Assembly (NCBI RefSeq): GCF_905171765.1 | Contig: NC_053391.1 | Span: 685,405,257-685,469,256 of the forward strand | DNA length: 64,000 bases | DNA from: Bufo bufo | Lineage: Eukaryota > Chordata > Amphibia > Anura > Bufonidae | Direction: 5' to 3' | Shown: piece after piece, positions 45,690 to 58,019 of the stretch | How the letters are laid out: the number at the start of each line of letters is the position of its first letter | How positions within the stretch are numbered: the stretch's first letter is position 1 | Made by a program: the position numbers and the translations under genes | Notes under the pieces: generated by a model | The model's input: the letters and a program-made list of their open reading frames with translations, nothing else | What the model was told of the DNA's origin: nothing | Database searches by the model: none

Positions 45690-46640
45690 TTTGCACTGAT
45701 GGCTGACCTGGGGGACATGGGGCTGACATGGGGGGCTTATGGGCTGGCTGACATGGGGGGCTTATGGGCTGGCTGACATGGGGGGCTTATTGGCTGGCTG
45801 ACATGGGGGGCTTATGGGCTGGCTGACATGAGGAGTTAATGGGGGGGCTTATGGCTGACATGTGGGGCTAATGGGGGGCTTATGGCTGAAATGAAGGGCT
45901 AATGGGGGCTTATGGCTGACATGAAGGGCTAATGGGGGGCTTATGGCTGACATGAGGGGCTAATGGGGGCTTATGGCTGACATGAAGGGCTAATGGGCGC
46001 TTATGGCTGACATGAGGGGCTAATGGGGGGGCTTATGGCTGACATGAAGGGCTAATGGGGGCTTATGGCTGACATGAGGAGCTAATAGGGGCTTATGGCT
46101 GACATGAGGGGCTAATGGGGGGCTTATGGCTGACATGAGGGGCTAATGGCTGACATGAAGGGCTAATGGGGGGCTTATGGCTGACATAAATGGCTAATGG
46201 GGGGCTTATGGCTGACATGAAGGGCTAATGGAGGGCTTATGGCTGACATGAAGGGCTAATGGGGGCTTATGGCTGACATGAGGGGCTAATGGGGGGCTTA
46301 TGGCTGACATGAGGGGCTAATGGGGGGCTTATGGCTGACATGAAGGGCTAATGGGGGCTTATGGCTGACATGAGGGGCTAATGGGGGGCTTATGGCTGAC
46401 ATGAAGGGCTAATGGGGGGCTTATGGCTGACATGAAGGGCTAATGGGGGCTTATGGCTGACATGAGGGGCTAATGGGGGGCTTATGGCTGACATGAGGGG
46501 CTAATGGGGGGCTTATGGCTGACATGGGGGGCTTATGGCTGACATGAGGGGCTAATGGGGGGCTTATGGCTGACATGAGGGGCTAATGGGGGGCTTATGG
46601 CTGACATTGGGGGGGGTTTATGGCTGACATTGGGGGGGGT
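45690..46640. repeat. Minisatellite of about 31 bp inside the hAT element
   Basis: Units are close to GGCTTATGGCTGACATGAGG followed by GGCTAATGGGG, about 28 copies with small length changes. It is non-coding. Confidence 0.93.
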
Positions 46641-47172
46641 GTATGGCTGACATTGGGGGCTGATAGATGGCTAAAGGTTTGGTGGTTGATCTGAGCCATT
46701 GGGGGTCTAATCTGAGGTCTGATTAACATTGGGGGTCTGATTGCTGGTCTGACCTGAGGTGTAATGAAAAATATTTTTTTCTTATTGTTCTCCTCTAAAA
46801 CCTAGGTGCATCTTATAGGGCGAAAAATACGGTACAGTGCAGCAGAGACCAGTGCAGCAGAGACCAGTGCAGCAGAGACCATAGTCAGTTTATATAGTCA
46901 TTATATAGTGTTATATATTTTAATATGCACCTTTGTGTTTTGTTATGCGCGTGAATCAGTCGACCCCGTCCACCCCCTAAGCCCCGCCCAAGAACCCCGC
47001 CCCCTTCCCCCCCCAACCGGTCCCTGGGAAAATTGTCTTGCATGAAACCGGTCCTTGGTGCAAAAAAGGTTGGGGACCACTGCCCTAGAGAACATAAAAA
47101 ACTATGGCTCTCAGACTTTGGAGAACGGGACCATTTTTTCCCCCAATAAATATTAGTTTTATTGCAGACATC

Positions 47173-47296
47173 CTCAAACTGCGGCCCTCCAGATGTTGTA
47201 AAACTATAACTCCCAGCATGCCCAGACAACCTACAGCCCTCAGCAGGGCATGGTGGGAATTGTAGTTTTACAACATCTGGAGGGCCACACTGCTTA
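47173..47296. mobile_element. Small palindromic MITE
   Basis: CGGCCCTCCAGATGTTGTAA and its complement face each other, with a spacer containing CAGCATGCCC and GGGCATGGTGGG. This is a common kind of frog palindromic repeat. Confidence 0.7.
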
Positions 47297-48950
47297 GTGT
47301 CTCCAAAGTCTGAGAGCCATACATATTGGGCATCGCTGCGTCCGTAAAAATCTTCTCTATAAAAATAACATGTAACCCCACCCCCGGATGAACAGCGTTA
47401 AAAAAAAAAAAAGAAAACGTGTAAAACAAGCCTTTTTTTGTCACATAACATCACAAAAAGTGTAATAGCGAGCGATCAAAATGTCATATGCACCCTCAAT
47501 TAGTGCCATCTCATCCCGCAAAAAATGAGCCCCTACATTAGATAGTCGCCCAGCAAAAAAAAAAAACTGTAGCTCCCATTTTTTTGGGTTCCTAAAATGA
47601 TAATATAGTGTAAAATCTAAAAAAAAATTAAAAAAATGTGCCAAAACAGCCATTTTTTGGCAAAATTTTCATTTGAATCCTTTTTTTCTGGTAATAAAGC
47701 AAGGGTTAACAGCCAAACAAAACTAAATATTTATTGCCCTGATTCTGTAGTTTGCAGAAACACCCCATATGTGGTCCCCTCCTTCTATGTCCTCCCGTTT
47801 GGCCAAACAGTAGTTTATGACCACATATGGGGTGTTTTTGCAAACTACAGAATCAGTGCAATCCATATTGAGTTTTGTTTGGCAGTTAACCCTTACTTTA
47901 TTTCTGGAAAAAATGGGTTAAAATGGAAAATTTTCCAAAAAATAGAAATTTCTAAATTGTTTCTCCATCTGCCATTAACTCTTGTGGAACACCTAAAGGG
48001 TTAACAAAGTTTGTAAACCCAGTTTTGAATACCTTGAGGGGTGTACTTTCTTAGATGGAGTCACTTTTTTGAAATTTCTATTCTAGGGGTGCAAAGGGGG
48101 GCTTGAAATGGGACATGATATAAACAAAACCAGTCCTGCAAAATCTGCCTTGCAAAAACCATATGGCGTGCCCCTCCTTCTATGTCCTCCCGTTTGACCA
48201 AACAGTAGTTTACGACCACATATGGGGTGTTTCTGCAAACTACAGAATCAGGGCAACCCATATTGAGTTTTGTTTGGCAGTTACCCCTTGCTTTTTTCCT
48301 GTAAAAAATTTATTATATTGGAAAATTTTCCAAAAAATCGAAATTCTTAAATTTTATGTCCATTTGCCATGAAGTCTTGTGGAAGACCTAAAGGGTTAAC
48401 AAAGTTTGTAAAATCAGTTTTGAATACCTTGAGGGGTGTAGTTTCTAAAATGGGGTCATTTTGGATGGTTTCTATTATGTAAGCCTCGCAAAGTGACTTC
48501 AGACCTGAACTGGTCCATAAAAAGTGGGATTTGGAAAATTTCAGAAAAATTTCAGAATTTGCTTCTAAACTTCTAAGCTATGTAACATCCCCAAAAAATA
48601 AAATATCATTCCCAAAATGATACAAACATGAAGTAGACATATGGGGAATGTAAAGTCATCACAATTTTTGGCAGTATTACTATGTATTAAAGAAGTAGAG
48701 AAACTGAAACTTTGAAATTTGCTAAATTTTCCAAATTTTTGGTAAATTTTGTATTTTTTTATGCAAAAAGATTACATTTTTGGACCCAATTTTAGCAGTG
48801 TCATGAAGTACAATATGTGACGAAAAAACAATCTCAGAACGGCCTGGGTAAGTAAAAGTGTTTTAAAGTTATCAGCACTTAAAGTGACACTGGTCAGATT
48901 TGCAAAAAAGTCCTTAAGGTGAAATAGGGCTGAGTCCTTAAGGGGTTAAG

Positions 48951-49410
48951 GGTTAACTGTCCAGGTCTGATTTCTCTTACATTCTATACACATAATATAT
49001 GGAATCCTAAATCAGAGCTAAGGGATTAATTTTGACACAAAAACCATAAGGCATAGACTTTGTGGTACCATTTAGACTTTTCCCATACTCTCAAATTTAT
49101 GTATCGATAAGAATATAATGGACCTTGTACTCTCACAGACATGTGTGTATCCTCTGTTACTCCAACGGTTGATTGACTGTTAGTTAAAATAACACCATCT
49201 TCCCTGAACGAGGACTCATTAACACAGTCTACACTTTAAACTCTTCTCATCATGCTTTAGGAGTCTATGCCTTCCTAGTGAGAAATATATAAGATAATAG
49301 ATGCATTGACGTCCTTCATAATATTCAATAATATAAAATGATACATATGTCATATTGATCATCTTATACTAAAAACATAATGTTCATTATACATATACAT
49401 GTATGTATGT
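48951..49410. other. AT-rich non-coding DNA between insertions
   Basis: No gene or repeat family recognised. It probably belongs to the same older sequence as 51516-51807, with a Tc1 inserted between. Confidence 0.35.
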
Positions 49411-49600
49411 ACACTCTGAGATTTTGCAAGTTCTCCCACTTAGAAATCATGGAGGGGTCTGAAATTCACATTGTAGGTGCATTCCTACTCTGAGAGACAG
49501 AATAAAAAAAAAAAAAGAAAATCACATTGTATGGTTTTTAAAGAATTTCTTTGTCTTGCACTGCTGAACATAAGTATTTGAACACCTGAGAAAATCAGTG

Positions 49601-51275
49601 TTAATATTTGGTACAGAAGCCTTTGTTTACAATTACAGAGGTCAAACATTTCCTGTAGTTCTTGATCAGGTTTGCACACACTGCAACAGGGATTTTGGCC
49701 CACTCCTCCACGCAGATCTCCTCTAGATCTGTCAGGTTTCGGGGCTGTCGCTGAGCAACACAGAGTTTCAGCTCCCTCCAAAGATGTTCTATTGGATTTA
49801 GGTCTGGAGACTGGCTAGGCCACTCCAGAACCTTGATATGCTTCTTACGAAGCGACTCTTTGGTTATCCTGGCTGTGTGCTTCGGGTCGTTGTCATGTTG
49901 GAAGACCCAGCCACGACCCATCTTCAATGCTCTGACTGAGGGAATGTAATGACCGGCGTCACGCACAGGGAGGGAAAAGGGAAAGCCCTGCCCAAGGGAG
50001 AGGGTAAGGTGGTGACCCCTGACTCACCTTGCAGCTGGCACCTGACTGCCCTGACGTCCCTAGACGGGTTCCTCACCCGTGCGGCGATCACGTGCCTAAA
50101 CCCTGGCTTTCCCTGAAATGAGCCCTAGATAGTGAACGGGCCGGTGGGATCGCTAGTCCGCACCACTGAACTAGAGGGAAACACCAGGGAGAGGACAGAC
50201 AACACAGACAAACACATACACCCAGGTGGGCGACCACAGCAGTCCACAAAGGTCCAACAGGGATCCGGAGGGTAGCGTTCTGGATCAACAACCAGAGAAC
50301 GCAGTAACACAGCTCCAGAGGGTCAGAATAGATGTCCAGGCAGGAAGCTCTATATCTTGCAACCAGAGAAGTGTGAGAGGGGAATATAAGGAGGTTTGGG
50401 AGTGCTGGACAAGGAACAGCTGAGGAGAAGGAGCTACGGATCCCTGAGTGAGCCAAAAGGGTTTGCAAAGCAAACCCAGAAAGCTACAATAAGGAAACAG
50501 CCCTATCTTACATAGAGCGCGCAGCCAACCGCTGCGACCTCCTGACCCCGGGTACAACGGAGTCAGGCGTGGCTCTTGACACCCTCGTGACAGGGAAAGA
50601 TGTTGCTGCTCAAAATCTCACAATAAATTGCCCCATTCATCCTCTCCTTAATACAATGCAGTCGTCCTGTCCCCTTCGCAGAAAAGCACCTCCAAAGCAT
50701 GATGTTACCACCCCATTCTTCACAGTAGGGATGGTGTTCTGAAGATGCAACTCATCCTTCTTTTTCCTTCAAACACGACGAGTGAAGTTTAGACCGAAAA
50801 GTTCTACTTTGGTCTCATCTGACCACATGACTTTCTCCCATGCCTCCTCTGGATCATCCAGATGGTCATTGGCAAACTTCAGACAGGCCTGGACATGTGA
50901 TGACTTGAGCAGGGGAACCTTCCATGCAATGCATGATTTGAAACCATGACGGCGTAGAGTTCTACCGACAGTGACCTCTGAAACTGTGGTCCCAGCTCTC
51001 TTTATGTCATTGACCAGCTCCTCCCTTATAGTTCTGGGCTGATTCCTCACCTTTCTTATCATCAGTGATACCCCACGAGGTGAGGTCTTGCATGGAGACC
51101 CAGTCCGAGGGAAACTGACAGTAGTCTTTAGCCTCTTCCATTTTCTAACAATTGCTCCAACAGTTGATCTATTTTCACCAAGCTGCTTGACAATTGCCCC
51201 ATAGCCCTTTCCAGCCTTGTGGAGGTCCACAATTTTGTCTCTGGTGTCTTTTGACAGCTTTTTCGTTTTGCCCAT
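49601..51275 (-). pseudogene. Tc1 transposase, frameshifted and interrupted
   Basis: The first block (168 aa from 51275) holds the paired-like DNA-binding region ('[19 protein letters not shown]') and the first catalytic Asp ('[13 protein letters not shown]'). After 50769 the frame shifts and gathers stops. A solo LTR then separates the last block (49966-49601), which holds the second Asp ('[10 protein letters not shown]') and the Glu ('[15 protein letters not shown]'). All three DDE residues are therefore still recognisable, but not in one protein. Confidence 0.9.
49945..50592. mobile_element. Solo LTR in the Tc1 transposase
   Basis: 648 bp starting TGTAATGACCGG and ending CTCGTGACA, flanked by a perfect 5-bp duplication GGGAA (49940-49944 and 50593-50597). 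It is non-coding. Orientation is uncertain because both ends read TG...CA. Confidence 0.88.
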
Positions 51276-51515
51276 GGTAGAAGTTGGCGTCTGACTGACT
51301 GTCGGGTGGACAGGGGTCTTTAAAGAGCTCAGACAGGTGCCACTAAGTTAGATTAATTAGTGGAGTAGAGGTGGACTTTTTAAAGGCACAGTAACAGGTC
51401 ATTGAAAGCCAGAATTCTTACTGTTTCTCAGGTGTTCAAATACTGATGTTCAGCAGTGCAAGACAAATAAATTCTTGCAAAATCGCAGTGTTCAAATACT
51501 TCTGTTCCTCACTGT

Positions 51516-51807
51516 ACATCACAGATTTTCTGCTTCATCAACTGACATTTAACCATGGGGGTAATTAGCACCAGATGCATCTAGAAAATATCCTTATCTC
51601 TGTCATAAATCCGTAAGGAGATAAGAATGACTCTTCTCAAATTGATACATCTACAGAGAAAAAAACTACATGAACTGTGTCCTTTCCATGAACCTCTTTC
51701 GGCCTACCTTAAAATACATACACAATGGTGAACATAACACAATATGGCCTATTATATATCAAATCCACTATAATTAGGATACTTTGATATAAATGTTATA
51801 TACCTAT
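51516..51807. other. AT-rich non-coding flank
   Basis: No feature recognised. It ends at the first base of the LTR element. Confidence 0.4.
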
Positions 51808-52501
51808 TGTGGTAATGTGAACAGTGCTGGAAGGTGTGTTGTCCCACTTCAGGTACCTCAGATGGGTGAGACAGATAAAATCCAGAGAGTGGCAGTAGTC
51901 TCAGCAAAGCATAGTTTGCTGAGACATTTTAGTATACATTTTCTGGGCTGGATTTTACTTGAACTGGTGGCTAGGCTTGGTAGAGGGAGTTGCCAGTCCA
52001 CACCCTTCCAGTATGGGTTTTCCTTTCTACCTGAGGTGATCGCAGGTGAGGCCTGCTGTAATCAGGCTTGCATAAAGCGCCTCAGAGTAGGTCAGTCTGG
52101 GAGAAGGGAGAGTTTCTGTGATACTGGAGCAGAGGCTCTGTATGTGGTCTCAGTCAGGAGGACTGAGGGGCCAGAAGGCTATGCGAAGCCTGATCTCTCC
52201 CCTGTGTGGACTGATGCTTAATGATTGGAACCTGCTAAGGCTTGGAGCCTGAGACCCTGACACTAAGCTGTACTTAGAGGTGAGTCAGGGAAACCTATAT
52301 GTTTAGGTAGAGCCCAGACGGGCAGGAGTTTATTTTTGGTTTATGTTTTGTGGTGCTGGACCTTAACCTTACCCAGTGAATCATAACTGGGGTTGCCTGT
52401 ATTGCCGGAGTTTGATAAATAAAGCAACACTTGGACTGTAACCCTGTGGTCTGCAAGAGAATCTGTCATCGCCGCCCTACCTGAGAGTGTAACCCGTTAC
52501 A
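51808..52501 (+). repeat. 5' LTR, 694 bp
   Basis: It starts TGTGGTAATGTG and ends CCCGTTACA. A polyadenylation-like AATAAAGCAAC is near 52420. It is complete relative to the 3' copy. Confidence 0.9.
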
Positions 52502-52798
52502 ATTGGTGGAGGATGCGGGCAAGCATCCCTGCTGAAACAGTCGGTTGCTAGGGGAAACAACAAGAGAAAGAGCAGTTGCTACAGAATCCTGCTGTGCTGG
52601 AGTTTAAAGGGCCGGAAGCCTGTTTATTTGGCAGGGGCTGCTCATGGTATTGTGGACTATTTTTGCTGTCGTGCAGAGATTTAAAGGGCCAGAAGCCCAG
52701 AAAAGAGACTGACCTGTCTGGAAAAAAAAAATATAAAAAAAAATAAAATAATTTTTTTTGTTTTTTGTTGTTGTGTTGCTAAAGGACTGTCTGTTGCT

Positions 52799-53627
52799 AT
52801 GGGGTGGATGGAGGATTTCACCAAGCAGCTTATGCGGGCCAATCTGAAGGCTAGCCAAAGGCAAATGATGTGGCAACAGGAGCAGGAAAAGCTCATGTGC
52901 GGGTTGGACAAACAAAGAGACGTCCTAACCCAAGGCGTTTCCCATGGTAACCGCTGTGCGGAGGAACTGGGCAGTGACCTCGTGACCAGGAGCCAAGAAC
53001 TGCAGGTTCTCAGGATGCAGAGGTGGTGTATGCCGTTGCCAAGGGCAACCAACGGGAAGAGAGTGAGATAGAGAGCAGTGCGGCTCTCAAGAGTTCAAGT
53101 GTTTTCTGCCAAGGTGTACAGAGTCCTAGAGAGGATGTGCGAAGATGCCGTAATGCTGTTGCTAAGAGCAACCAACCTCGACAGCATGCAGCTGTCCGGC
53201 AACAGAGAGAGTGTTGCTGGAGATGTCGCCAAGTGGGAAGGTGTGCACCTGATTGTCCTATGACCAGGAATCAAAGATGGGAGGTTCCCAACATCCCGGA
53301 GAAGGAAGATGACTGCTGTGGAGATGTGCGTACAGCACTTGGGAGCGCCAAACCAGTGACGGCTGTGGGTAAGAGCGTTCCAGTTGTTTCTTATACAGCA
53401 ATTAAAGTGACAGGGAGCAGGGCTCTGGAGGTTGGGCATGTTGCTGACCTGTGCCCTAATGCCTCAGAAGCCCTGTGCTGTGGTATGAGCCGGCAGCAGT
53501 TGCTATCTGCCGAGCCAGTGGGTGTAAAAACACCAGGACTAGAGACTGCTACGCCAATGTGTGACCTTGTGGAGAAGGGCAGTCCAGTCCAGGCGTTATT
53601 GGACGCAGAGAGCCAGGTGATCCTGGT
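52799..53627 (+). pseudogene. Gag remnant and protease start
   Basis: Frame 52799-53071 begins near the expected gag start and is helical and glutamine-rich ('LMRANLKASQRQMMWQQEQ'). Frame 53023-53712 contains a knuckle-like 'CWRCRQVGRCAPDC' in which the usual histidine is replaced. It then has a protease-like stretch 'ALLDAESQVILVS' in which the usual D-T/S-G triad is altered. At 53628 a hAT element begins. Both key motifs are damaged, so neither part should function. Confidence 0.65.
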
Positions 53628-54054
53628 CAGTGGCGTCGCCAGGGGGGGGCCAGAGGGGGCCACGGCCCCCCCTACATCATGCTGTGCCCCCCCAACTAAA
53701 ATGCCCCCCTAAGTGAGCCGCCAACGTCTTCACACAGCGTCCGGCTGCAGAGCAGAGTGAGGAGGGGAGAGGGGGCGGGGCATGCACGGCAGTTCCCGAT
53801 AGGCTCCGCCCACCTCCCAGGCTGGAAAGGCAGTGCAGAGCCAGTAGCCTGAGCAAGAATGAAGATGCAGAACTGAAGTCCAGACTCCAGGCCAGGCAGT
53901 GATTCAAGTGACCCAGAGTGAGTGACAGTCTGAGTCAGTGACTGTCCCTGAGTGCAGAGTGCTGTGTAATTAGGTGAGAGGAGGGGAGAGGCGGCCATTA
54001 TATTAATAACAAAGAGGGGGACATTATATTAATAATAAATAGGGGGCCAATGCA

Positions 54055-54535
54055 TTAGTATTAATGTATGGGCCCCTCTTTATTATTAATATAATGGCCC
54101 CCTCTTTATTATTAATGTAATGGCCCCCTCTTTATTATTAATGTAATGGCCCCCTCTTTATTATTAATATAATGGCCCCCTCTTTATTATTAATATAATG
54201 GCCCCCTCTTTATTATTAATATAATAGCCCCCTCTTTATTATTAATGTAATGGCCCCCTCTTTATTATTAATGTAATGGCCCCCTCTTTAATAACAAAGA
54301 GGGGGCCATTATATTAATAACAAAGAGGGGGCCATTACATTAATAATAAAGAGGGGGCCATTATATTAATAACAAAGAGGGGGCCATTACATTAATAATA
54401 AAGAGGGGGCCATTACATTAATAATAAAGAGGGGGCTATTATATTAATAATAAAGAGGGGGCCATTATATTAATAACAAAGAGGGGCCATTATATTAATA
54501 ACAAAGAGGGGGCTATTGTATTATTAACAAAGAGG
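54055..54535. repeat. Inverted minisatellite array, about 25-bp unit
   Basis: Units of TTATTATTAATATAATGGCC plus CCCTCTT run to about 54290. From there the complementary unit (AAAGAGGGGGCCATTATATT) runs to about 54535. The two arrays are head to head with almost no spacer, so the whole block is a near-palindrome of about 480 bp. Confidence 0.92.
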
Positions 54536-55334
54536 GGGACATTATAATATACAGGGGAAATAATATTATGAGGAATGGGGGACTATCTGTCTGGCTCTAG
54601 CACAGTATTGGGGGGCAGCAGGATGAGTTGTTGAGACACCAGGAAGGAGAGGATGAGAGTAAAGTGAGGAACCGAAAAAAAATTCTGTGAAACTCTGCAG
54701 AGACGAGAAGCGGCTGAAAGAAAGTATCATGGCGGTCTTATCTCTGAATGAAGACGTCGAGGAGAGTCTACATCACAGGAGACGTCACTGGATGTAACAG
54801 GTATGGGGCGGTATTATACTGTAATAATAATGTCCATGCACATATCTGTTTCACAGTACGGTTGGGGGAGGAGATTGAGAATATGGCCCACCCTGCCGCA
54901 TTCGGCCCCAGACTTCAGGTCACACTGTGTGTGTTCTGAATTCTGGGGGCTTACACCCATCTACTACATTATCTGTACTCAGAGTTATCACTGTGTTATC
55001 TGTGGTGTTACATAGGACTGCAGGTGATCTACTACAGTATCTGTTAAAAGGAGTGTGCCTGGGGTAGGGGGGGGGCGCAATTTTTGGCTTGCCCCGGGTG
55101 CTGGCAACCCACGCTACGCCACTGGGGGAGGGAGAGGCGTGTCCCTTCCTCTGATAGGCTGCCGGCCTAGTGCTTGCAGCCTATCAGAGGCCGGCGCAGG
55201 TGGCGCGATGACGTCATCGCGCCGCCTGAGCCTTACAGCGCGGGACACAAAGAGTCTGCATCGCATCGCTGACACTGAGGTAAGTATAAGTGTTATTTTT
55301 TTTTGTTTGTTTTTTTACAATAGTGTTACTGGCA

Positions 55335-55930
55335 CATTATGGGGGCTTATTACAATGGGGGGGACTTAATACTGGCACATGATGATGGGGGGGACTTAAT
55401 ACTGGCACATGATGATGGGGGGACTTAATACTGGCACATGATGATGATGGGGACTTAATACTGGCACATGATGGGGGGACTTAATACTGGCACATGATGA
55501 TGGGGGGACTTAATACTGGCACATGATGGGGGGGACTTAATACTGGCACATGATGATGGGGGGGACTTAATACTGGCACATGATGATGGGGGGACTTAAT
55601 ACTGGCACATGATGGGGGGACTTAATACTGGCACATGATGGGGGAATTAATACTGGCACATGATGGGGGGGCTTAATACTGGCACATGATGGGGGGGCTT
55701 AATACTGGCACGATGGGGGGGCTTAATACTGGAACATGGGGGGGCTTAATACTGGCACATGATGGGGGGCTTAATACTGGCACATGATGGGGGGCTTATT
55801 ACTGGCACATTGGGGGGCTTATTACTGGCACGTGATGGGGGCTCTTGTTACTGGCACGTGATGGGGGCTCTTGTTACTGGCAGTGGCACGTTATTGAGGG
55901 CACTTATTACTGGCACATTATTGGTGGGCA
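55335..55930. repeat. G-rich minisatellite, unit about 27-30 bp
   Basis: The recurring phrase is GGGGACTTAATACTGGCACA followed by TGATGAT, about 20 copies of variable length. Later copies change to CTTATTACTGGCAC. It is non-coding. Confidence 0.92.
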
Positions 55931-56591
55931 CTATAGCTGCATCTATTGAGGCCACAAAGAAGGGGTGTTTTATATAGGGGGCTCTGTACAGTAGCATTTT
56001 ATACTGGGACACATTATGGTGGGTACTATGGAGAAGGGGAGACAGGAGTACTCTGGAGTCATCTACGGGGGGCAGTAAGAAAGGATATTTTTTACTTGCA
56101 AATTATGGGGGACACTGAGGGCATCTACTGGGGCACGATATATGGGGCATTTTATACTGGTACATTATGGGGGGCACTAGCAGGAAGGGGGGAGAGGAGC
56201 ACTATGGAGGCATTTACTGGGGCACTATATAGTTTTTTTTTTATACTGGCACATTATGGGGGACATTAGCTCAACTGGGGGCATAAGGGGGTATGTTTTG
56301 CACATTATAAGGAGAATTATTTCTACTGGGGGGCATTATGGCGGGCTTTATTACTCCCCCATGGTATGACCCCCTAGTAGCAGCACCAGCCTCCCCCTGC
56401 TCTGCTATCCCTCTGCCCCTTCTCCAAATCCTTATTATGAAATCTTTCTCATTAGGATAAAACACAACATCAGCTCCACCGAGCCCCCGGCCAAAGTGTG
56501 GAAGTGGCGTCCGAGATCCCCAAGGGCCAAGCCAAGTAACTGTAAGTTTTCATGTGAAATATGTTTATTTTATATATGTACACTCCTGTGA

Positions 56592-56765
56592 GAGGCGGGG
56601 AGGGAGATCTGTGGATGACACTGTTATAGGGAGGGAGATCTGTGGATGACACTGTTATAAGGAGGGAGATCTGTGGATGACACTGTTATAGGGAGGGAGA
56701 TCTGTGGAAGACACTGTTATAGGGAGGGAGATCTGTGGATGACACTGTTATGGAGGGGGAAATGG
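56592..56765. repeat. Short tandem repeat, about 31-bp unit
   Basis: Units are GGGAGGGAGATCTGTGGATG followed by ACACTGTTATA, five to six copies. A complementary half-copy lies at 56830-56905 (CATCCACAGATCCCC), giving another local inversion. Confidence 0.88.
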
Positions 56766-57067
56766 GGATGACACTGTCATGGGGTGGATCTGTGGATGAC
56801 ACATATAGCATAAGATGCTATATACGGTATGTGGCATCCACAGATCCCCCCCATAGCAGTGTCATCCACAGATCCCCCTCTCTATAAAAGTGTCATCCAC
56901 AGACAGCTGGACTTTTCTTCCCTGTTGCGGTTTTAGGTATTGGGTAAAGTATTGCAGCATTTCTAAGCATACTTGTGTAAATGTATCGTTGTTATAGCTG
57001 CCCCCCCCTACTTTTGTCCTGGCCCCCAGTGTGCCCCCCCAAAATTTGAAAGCTAGAGACGCCACTG

Positions 57068-57334
57068 ATCCTGGTACCTGCCAGCCGGGTGGCTGAGAAC
57101 TATGTGCGGGACTTTCATGGAGTTAGCATGGACTGTCCGGTGGCTCTCCCTGAGTGTGAGACTCCAGTGCAATCTGGGACTTGTGAACTTCGTGATGCAG
57201 TTTCACGTATACATAATGTGTTATTGGGCCGTGATATCGTTTTGTTGTTGTGGGGTAAGGTAGACACTTCTGCAGATAGTGACAAAACTCCTGCAGAACC
57301 TGTACCTGTCCCTTTAAGTGAAGCTACATTTTGA
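57068..57334 (+). pseudogene. Protease remnant, right of the hAT
   Basis: The frame 57089-57334 continues the protease region broken at 53627. It contains 'ELRDAVSRIHNVLLGRDIVLLL', which resembles the 'LLGRD' end of retroviral-type proteases. The frame ends at 57334, and the next frame has no RT similarity. Confidence 0.55.
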
Positions 57335-58019
57335 CTTCCATGGGGAAAGAATATTGACCATTGAAAACAATGGTGCTGGTAAAGTGCAAAGTGATGGTGA
57401 CAAGAGTGCGGAAATGCATACTGAAAATATGATGTCATATGAAATATGTGGTGACAGTGATATACCTTTTCCGTTGCAGATTGTGGTCAGGGGAGAAGCG
57501 CCCCCTGGCGGTAAAAATGTAAATGTTAATGAAGCTTTATTTTCTGCATCTGCTATTTTTCAGGAAGATCTATATGACTTGATCAAAAGATTTGAAGAAA
57601 TGCATATAAGTAGTGTGGAGCAAAGCACAGCTCCAGCTCAGTGTTTGAAGGTGCAGGGAAATATGATAGGGCTAGAGAGTGTACCGCACGTACCAGAGGT
57701 GGTTATGCAGTCTCCACAATGTTTGATTACTAAGGAAGTGTCCCAGGTGGGGATTAGCTCATCGGTGCCCCTAGAGGTCAGGAATGATAATGACCCGAGC
57801 AGTATATATGACGTATGTGCTGTGACCGATAGCAACTCAGAGAAAGAAGCTACCAGGTCAAGGTCTTGCGAAATTAAAGTAGTTGCTAGTAGCGACCAGA
57901 CAACAGTTATACCTGACGTGACGAGAGTTAAGTGGGGAGACGTCAGCCTAGTGACTGAGACCTATACCCAGGCAGTGGTAGATGACCAGACGTGTCAGTA
58001 CAGCTGCAATCAGAAATAG
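57318..58019 (+). CDS. Unknown 233-codon frame, NASP-like at its end
   Basis: An intact frame following the protease remnant. Residues 1-195 are acidic and serine-rich and I do not recognise them. The last about 30 residues, 'GDVSLVTETYTQAVV' onward, resemble a C-terminal TPR repeat of the histone chaperone NASP. The stop TAG (58017-58019) is followed at once by ATG (58020) in the same frame. The reading therefore continues, and the next frame also starts with a NASP-like segment. A small insertion near 58018-58026 may have shifted the original frame. Whether this is translated, alone or by readthrough, is unknown. Confidence 0.5.
   Translation: MKLHFDFHGERILTIENNGAGKVQSDGDKSAEMHTENMMSYEICGDSDIPFPLQIVVRGEAPPGGKNVNVNEALFSASAIFQEDLYDLIKRFEEMHISSVEQSTAPAQCLKVQGNMIGLESVPHVPEVVMQSPQCLITKEVSQVGISSSVPLEVRNDNDPSSIYDVCAVTDSNSEKEATRSRSCEIKVVASSDQTTVIPDVTRVKWGDVSLVTETYTQAVVDDQTCQYSCNQK

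Larger units (their letters stand above)
45331..47082. mobile_element. 1.75-kb non-autonomous hAT element
   Basis: The tips CAGCGGTCCCCAACC and GGTTGGGGACCACTG are inverted. A perfect 8-bp duplication CCCTAGAG flanks it (45323-45330 and 47083-47090). It has no transposase. Most of the interior is a hairpin train and a minisatellite. Confidence 0.93.
44204..48950 (+). mobile_element. piggyBac-like element, gene mostly deleted
   Basis: The left part has a 30-bp perfect palindrome and more hairpins. The centre holds a transposase C-terminus. The long AT-rich 3' part (47335-48930) contains duplicated segments such as 'CACATATGGGGTGTTT' (47822 and 48218) and 'TACCTTGAGGGGTGTA' (48030 and 48426). 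The right edge AGTCCTTAAGGGGTTAA supplies TTAA, fitting piggyBac. The left edge is not certain. A hAT element interrupts it at 45331-47082. Confidence 0.7.
49411..51515 (-). mobile_element. Tc1-like element split by a solo LTR
   Basis: The right tip (minus sense) is ACAGTGAGGAACAGAAGT; the left tip is shortened. Transposase lies on the minus strand in two blocks, 51275-50769 and 49966-49601, around a solo LTR. Confidence 0.85.
53628..57067. mobile_element. 3.4-kb non-autonomous hAT-like element
   Basis: Tips are CAGTGGCGTCGCCAG and CTAGAGACGCCACTG, with a perfect 8-bp duplication ATCCTGGT (53620-53627 and 57068-57075). It has no transposase. The interior is largely three minisatellites and GC-rich spacer. 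A second copy of the tip-like phrase near 55100-55130 (CACGCTACGCCACTGGGGG) suggests an older nested or fused copy. Confidence 0.88.
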
